A DNA stretch of 64,000 nucleotides. Source: Serratia symbiotica str. 'Cinara cedri'. Lineage in GTDB: Bacteria; Pseudomonadota; Gammaproteobacteria; Enterobacterales; Enterobacteriaceae. Location: positions 62,001 through 126,000 of the forward strand of contig CP002295.1 of assembly GCA_000238975.1 (NCBI GenBank). Reading direction: 5' to 3'. A program made the translations under genes and the position numbers. This document shows, piece after piece, positions 59,031 through 64,000 of the stretch. How positions within the stretch are numbered: position 1 is the first letter of the stretch; each line of letters opens with the position of its first letter. The notes under the pieces were generated by a model. That model was given only the letters and a program-made list of their open reading frames with translations. It was not told the origin of the DNA and did no database searches.

Positions 59031-60329
59031 ATGAAAAATATAAAAATTAGTCTTGCATGGCAAATACTGATAGCATTAATTTTGGGTATTATTTTTGGTT
59101 CGATATTACATGATCAAATTGAAGCACGTGAGTGGTTAGTGGTTAATTTTCTTAGCCCTGCAGGCGATATTTTTATTCGTTTAATCAAAATGATTGTGGT
59201 GCCTATTGTGATGTCGACTTTAATAGTAGGTATTTCTGGAGTGGGAGATGCAAAACAGTTAGGGTGTATTGGCTTAAAAACAATTATATATTTTGAAGTT
59301 ATCACTACGATTGCTATAGTAGTAGGGGTAACATTAGCCAATGTTTTTCAACCTGGTCACGGTATTGATATATCGACGTTAACTATTGTAGATATTTCGC
59401 AGTATGAAAGAACAACTGAGCATATACAAAGTGGTTCTCATAGTTTAGTTTCTACTATTTTATCATTAATTCCATCTAATATTTTTTCATCAATGGTTAA
59501 GGGAGAGATACTACCTATAATCTTCTTCTCAGTGTTATTTGGTCTTGGTTTGTCCTTATTACCCAAGGAAACTAAAGAACCGCTCCTTAAAATATTAAAA
59601 GTATTTTCAGAGAGCATGTTTAATGTTACTCATATAGTTATGTTATATGCGCCGATTGGAGTATTTAGTTTAATCTCAGTAACGGTAGCAAATTTTGGCT
59701 TTACCTTGCTTTTACCATTAGCTAAATTAGTGCTTCTAGTTTATTTTGCTATCATTTTTTTTGCTTTAGTAATCTTAGGGATGGTTGCTCGTTTATTTAA
59801 TTTACGTATTTGTATGCTAATTCGTATTTTGAGGGATGAATTAATTTTAGCATACTCTACTGCTAGTTCAGAAACGGTACTGCCGCGTATTATTGCAAAG
59901 ATGGAAGCATACGGTGCGCCTAAGTCAATTGTGAGTTTTGTAGTGCCCACTGGATATTCTTTTAATCTTGATGGATCAACTCTATATCAAAGTATTGCTG
60001 CTATATTTATTGCGCAATTATATGGGATTGAGTTGTCATTGAGCCATGAAATAATTTTAGTGTTAACTTTAATGGTTACTTCAAAGGGCATCGCAGGTGT
60101 GCCAGGTGTTTCTTTTGTGGTACTACTTGCAACATTAGGTAGCGTAGGTATTCCTGTAGAGGGGTTGGCATTTATTGCTGGTGTTGACCGCATTCTTGAT
60201 ATGGCTCGCACTGCCTTAAATGTAGTCGGTAATGCATTGGCTGTGCTTGTTGTTACTAAGTGGGAGCGTCAGTTTGATGTGAATAAAGCATTAGCATATG
60301 AGCAGAAATTCTTACTTAAGAGGTCTTAA
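59031..60329 (+). CDS. gltP: Proton/glutamate-aspartate symporter GltP
   Basis: Inner-membrane carrier of the DAACS (SLC1-like) family that takes up glutamate and aspartate with protons. 432 residues (E. coli 437). The hydrophobic start SLAWQILIALILGIIFG is followed by PAGDIFIRLIKMIVVPIV (TM3), the serine-rich STASSETVLP re-entrant loop, GYSFNLDGSTLYQ (the Na/H and substrate motif) and the second loop VTSKGIAGVPGVSF. All substrate-contact motifs are intact. It stands alone between deserts, suggesting that amino-acid supply from the host matters. Confidence 0.96.
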   Translation: MKNIKISLAWQILIALILGIIFGSILHDQIEAREWLVVNFLSPAGDIFIRLIKMIVVPIVMSTLIVGISGVGDAKQLGCIGLKTIIYFEVITTIAIVVGVTLANVFQPGHGIDISTLTIVDISQYERTTEHIQSGSHSLVSTILSLIPSNIFSSMVKGEILPIIFFSVLFGLGLSLLPKETKEPLLKILKVFSESMFNVTHIVMLYAPIGVFSLISVTVANFGFTLLLPLAKLVLLVYFAIIFFALVILGMVARLFNLRICMLIRILRDELILAYSTASSETVLPRIIAKMEAYGAPKSIVSFVVPTGYSFNLDGSTLYQSIAAIFIAQLYGIELSLSHEIILVLTLMVTSKGIAGVPGVSFVVLLATLGSVGIPVEGLAFIAGVDRILDMARTALNVVGNALAVLVVTKWERQFDVNKALAYEQKFLLKRS

Positions 60330-62248
60330 TTCGTTAATTAATACTAGTTGATTATAATTCGTGAATGTCACTTAGTGTAGTTAAGTCGCACTTTATTATT
60401 TACTATTTTCTATAAAGCTATATAGACATATATCTTTATTAATGATCAGTCAATAACTTATTGATGGTTATTAGAGTGATAGTTAAACATTAAGAAGTGA
60501 GTAAAATATTTAAAGTATCTAACGCTTATAGCTTAAGGTAAGTTTTAAAAATGTATAAAATATATATTAGCATTACAGAGATAATATATGATAGGGAGTA
60601 GAGATGCATTATTAATTTTTTAATATTTAAAATTCTTATAACTAAAAGTAATGATGATAATTTGATTACAGGTGCTAAATATTATTTTAGTATAGGTTAC
60701 GAAACTATTCAATCATTGATTAGCACGCTAATACCATACTACACTGTACGTTTTGTGTTAAAGATAGATAAAACTAGGTATTCCTTTATGGTACTAAATT
60801 GCGGCTATTGTCTTAACATATAACAGTTATCTTTATTACATGTTATTATAAAGTTGGTTGTGAATGCGACCTACGATCATAATTTATAATATTTAGTATA
60901 GCGTACTGAGTACGTATAGCGTAGATCCTTGAGATATGATATCTTATATAAAAGAGACTTATGCAGTTTACTTATTGATTAAGTAGCATATGTTAGTAAC
61001 TAACTAACTTTAAATAAGGTATTGTTTTTATTTGTTTAAATTAATCCTTTTACTGGATAGTTAAAAGGAATATATAGATGTTATTTACTTTTTAGGCTAT
61101 TTTACTTGTATGTTAAGATTAATGGAATTACAAAACATAATTAGATAGCATTGTAGATATGTTATATGTCTATGGATAAGTTGTAACATGCTATGTCTTT
61201 ATAATATGGTGCGTTTTTATATGTGCTTAAAATAATATTTTTAGTACATAATATTAATTATATAATGAAATATTTTATTTATAACTCTCAATTCTATTTT
61301 ATTCCATGAGAGTATGTCAGTAACTTTTGGGCCTGGTACAGATATTTCTGATTCTAACCTAGGTATCTATTCTAAGTTTTTAGCTATTACAGCTACGTAT
61401 AAGTTAAACGTAAATAAGATATTTAATGAAAATTTTCTAATATTATGTTTAGTGTTTCAAATAATATTAGAATTATGTTATAAAATAGTTATTTAAACAC
61501 TAGTAAGATTTCATCAGTTAACTGGAATTTTATGTAGTTATTTGTATAGAAATTTTTAAGCAGCAGAAGATAACAATTTTATTGGTAAGTTTGTAAATGT
61601 ATTTATTAGTTGTATCTCTTTCTAGAGAATTAAATTATTTCCCTAATGTTTAGTTAATTTTTCTTTATATTAAAGCTAAAAATAAGCCATTAAGTCACAC
61701 TTTCTTGTGTATAATACAGATATATTTGAATTTACTTTATTTTTTTATATATAGATTATTATTATTTCTAATGCACCAAAATATTAGATTACATACTAAA
61801 GATATATGTAACTTATAGTTATGATTGGTATAGAATAGTTTTTTATATTGCATCATAGTTTATATATAAGATAACAGGAGAATTAAATTTATTTTCTTTT
61901 GATAAATTTATGTATATATATTTTGTAAGTCAAAATAGTGATAGAGTATTAGATGTTAATTTTTTACATGGTTTTATAAAAAGTTCCTATTTTTTAGGAC
62001 GTACGTTATCTAGAATGTATTATATAATTTTGTAAATATTATCTATATCTTATATTATGCAGCGTATGTTAGAGCACGCATAGGAGAAGTATAAAATATT
62101 TAAATATTTTTAAATTAAATAATAATGTATATAATTCATGTATATTATTTTTATTTTATATCTATATATGGTCATTTGACTCGAAGGAAATAATTTATTA
62201 GGTGATATAAGTGGCTGCATTCGTTATTTGGTTCTGGGGTACACGAGT
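60330..62248. other. Gene desert between gltP and epmA
   Basis: 1.9 kb, AT-rich. One 60-codon open frame near 61314-61496 has no family resemblance that I recognise. Nothing else seen. Confidence 0.5.
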
Positions 62249-63226
62249 ATGAGAGAAACAGCAAGCTGGCAACCAAGTGCTCCTATATCTAACTTGCTTA
62301 AACGTGCTTTAATATTAGCCGAGACCCGGCGTTTCTTCGCTGATCGTAATGTAATAGAGGTTGAGACGCCAATGATGAGTCAAGCATCAGTTACTGATAT
62401 TCACCTATTTCCGTTTGAGACTCGGTTTACTCGTCCAGGAGTAGTAAATGATCTAACTCTTTATATGATAACTAGCCCTGAATATCATATGAAGCGTTTA
62501 TTAGCTGCAGGAAGTGGTTCGATTTATCAGATAGGTAGAAGTTTTCGCAATGAAGAGGTTGGACGTTATCATAATCCAGAATTTACTATGCTAGAATGGT
62601 ATCGTATTAATTATGATATGTATCAAATAATGAATGAGGTGGATGCTCTTTTGCAACAGGTTTTAGGTTGCACCACCGCAGACACTATGTCTTATCAGCA
62701 AGCATTTATAGTGCATCTAAATATTGATCCATTATCAGCAGATATTTCTCAGTTGCGTAAAGTAGCATACGATCTTGGTTTAAGTAATATTAGCAAAAGC
62801 GAAGAAGATCGCGATATCTTGCTTCAATTATTATTATCTGTTGGAGTAGAGCCGTGTATTGGTCATGAACGGCCAATGTTTTTGTACCATTTCCCGGCTA
62901 GCCAGGCATTGTTATCAGAGATTAATAGGGAAGATCAACGAGTATCAGATCGTTTTGAGGTATATTTTAAAGGCATTGAACTCGCGAACGGTTTCCGTGA
63001 GTTGACTGATAGCCATGAACAGCGCTGTCGTTTTGAGCAAGATAATAATAAGCGCATCCGGCGTGGTTTACCGCGGTACCGGATTGATAATAATTTGCTT
63101 GATGCACTACATCATGGTATACCGGCGTGCTCTGGGGTAGCATTAGGCTTCGATCGGTTAATAATGCTGGCATTAGGTGCTCAGAGTATAAGTGATGTAC
63201 TAGCTTTTCCAATCGGACGTGCGTAG
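62249..63226 (+). CDS. epmA: Elongation factor P beta-lysyltransferase EpmA
   Basis: Also called genX/poxA/yjeA. A class II lysyl-tRNA synthetase paralog without the anticodon domain that attaches beta-lysine to EF-P, which prevents stalling at polyproline. 325 residues from the ATG at 62249, the E. coli length; a TTG seven codons upstream is in frame but not needed. Motif 2 is [20 protein letters not shown] with the EWY block; motif 3 is [16 protein letters not shown]. Its partner mscM lies downstream, converging. Confidence 0.96.
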   Translation: MRETASWQPSAPISNLLKRALILAETRRFFADRNVIEVETPMMSQASVTDIHLFPFETRFTRPGVVNDLTLYMITSPEYHMKRLLAAGSGSIYQIGRSFRNEEVGRYHNPEFTMLEWYRINYDMYQIMNEVDALLQQVLGCTTADTMSYQQAFIVHLNIDPLSADISQLRKVAYDLGLSNISKSEEDRDILLQLLLSVGVEPCIGHERPMFLYHFPASQALLSEINREDQRVSDRFEVYFKGIELANGFRELTDSHEQRCRFEQDNNKRIRRGLPRYRIDNNLLDALHHGIPACSGVALGFDRLIMLALGAQSISDVLAFPIGRA

Positions 63227-63404
63227 CTATATACTTCACTAAATAGAAAATATTTTCTGGTAGTTAAACGTTTCTACATTAGCTAGATACTATAAATTTC
63301 AGTGCTCTAGCTATAATATATAGCCTTCGTTAAGAAGTATTTATTATTTTTCTAGTAGATATTGTTTAGTAATAATTTATTGAGTTATTTTGCTATTCAA
63401 TGAA

Positions 63405-64000
63405 CTATATGCTACCTGATTCATGATTGTTGTTATAGTTGCGTAAAGGTGGTATATTGTCATTTTTACTTAATGGTGATATTATCTCATTACGTACTTG
63501 AAAAGGTGGATATGGTAAGGTAATACCATGTTCACGATAGCCAGAAAGTATTAATTGGTGCATAGCATGACGCAGTGGCATGCGATGACCCATTTCAGCT
63601 GCATAAATGCGTAGCTCGAATATTTGAATACCCTGCTGTAGATCAACTAAATACACTTCTGGTGCAGGTGTTTCCAAAACTAATGAACAGTATGTGGCGG
63701 CATTAGCTAAAATCTTGGTCACTATTTCACTATTAGCATTTGACGGAGCAGGGACGGTTAATACCACACGTGTCAGGTTATCTGATAACGACCAGTTGAT
63801 AAATTGCTCAGTAATGAATGCCTTGTTCGGTACTATAATTTCTTTGCGATCCCAGTCTGAGATAGTAGTAGCTCGGGTGTTTATTTTAGTAACGCTGCCA
63901 GTTAGATTTCGAATTGTTACTGTATCACCAATACGAATTGGCTTCTCGAATAGAATAATCAGTCCACAAATAAAATTAGAGAATATTTCTTGCATACCAA
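63405..64000 (-). CDS. mscM: Mechanosensitive channel MscM (YjeP), C-terminal part, cut by window edge
   Basis: A large MscS-family channel that releases solutes under osmotic shock. The last ~198 codons are visible; the frame stays open to base 64000. The family core IFSNFICGLIILFEKPIRIG begins just after the pore helix; then comes RATTISDWDRKEIIVPNKAF, and the C-terminal alpha/beta domain with LVDLQQGIQIFELRIYAAEM. These blocks match E. coli YjeP rather than MscK or MscS as recalled. The adjac­ent epmA agrees with E. coli order. Confidence 0.93.
   Translation of the reverse strand, partial: GMQEIFSNFICGLIILFEKPIRIGDTVTIRNLTGSVTKINTRATTISDWDRKEIIVPNKAFITEQFINWSLSDNLTRVVLTVPAPSNANSEIVTKILANAATYCSLVLETPAPEVYLVDLQQGIQIFELRIYAAEMGHRMPLRHAMHQLILSGYREHGITLPYPPFQVRNEIISPLSKNDNIPPLRNYNNNHESGSI

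Noticed and set aside
61314-61496. 60-codon open frame on plus between gltP and epmA
   Set aside because: The beginning looks somewhat protein-like, but no family was recognised and it decays into AT-rich codons. Not strong enough to call.

Overview
This window looks like part of the chromosome of an AT-rich, host-restricted enterobacterium, most likely an insect endosymbiont. Every recognisable protein is closest to its Enterobacterales counterpart (E. coli sequences recalled from memory), and gene order follows E. coli in blocks: gpsA-secB-yibN / rfaD-rfaF-rfaC; deaD-pnp-rpsO-truB-rbfA-infB-nusA-rimP-metY-leuU-secG-glmM-folP-ftsH-rlmE-greA-obgE-rpmA-rplU; trkA-rsmB-fmt-def / smg-tsaC; epmA-mscM. 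Only about half of the 64 kb is intact coding sequence. I cannot name the species.

Layout. 1-1667 (minus): gpsA (cut by the window edge), secB, yibN. 1.7-4.4 kb: decayed DNA in the place of gpmI-envC-yibQ. 4.4-9.4 kb (plus): an LPS-core operon, rfaD, rfaF, rfaC, then a family 2 and a family 8 glycosyltransferase. 9.4-15.3 kb: gene desert holding one DedA-family membrane protein gene. 15.4-39.4 kb (minus): the conserved RNA-processing and translation block with two tRNA genes, in which most remaining gaps are graves of lost genes. 39.4-46.3 kb: the largest desert. 46.3 kb: ppa. 49.2-53.6 kb (minus): trkA, rsmB, fmt, def. 54.1-57.7 kb (plus): decayed dprA, half-lost smg, decayed yrdD, intact tsaC, decayed aroE. 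59.0 kb: gltP. 62.2-64.0 kb: epmA and the 3' end of mscM.

The most informative signal is in the spaces. Translating them where E. coli has a gene gives ungapped or nearly ungapped matches, broken by stops and frameshifts, for grxC, yibQ, nlpI, yhbY, dacB, ispB, dprA, yrdD and aroE, each in the expected place and orientation, with weaker traces of gpmI and envC. The deserts are therefore fossil genes kept close to their original size, not new intergenic DNA. smg is a special case: its first ~70 codons are dead but its last 87 codons are open and strongly conserved.

What survives is mainly information processing (IF2, NusA, RimP, RbfA, TruB, S15, L21, L27, PNPase, DeaD, GreA, ObgE, RlmE, RsmB, Fmt, Def, TsaC, EpmA), protein export and quality control (SecB, SecG, FtsH), envelope precursors (GlmM, heptose core enzymes), folate (FolP), pyrophosphatase, and a few transporters or channels (TrkA, GltP, MscM). 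I found no insertion sequence, prophage, CRISPR array or new defence system.
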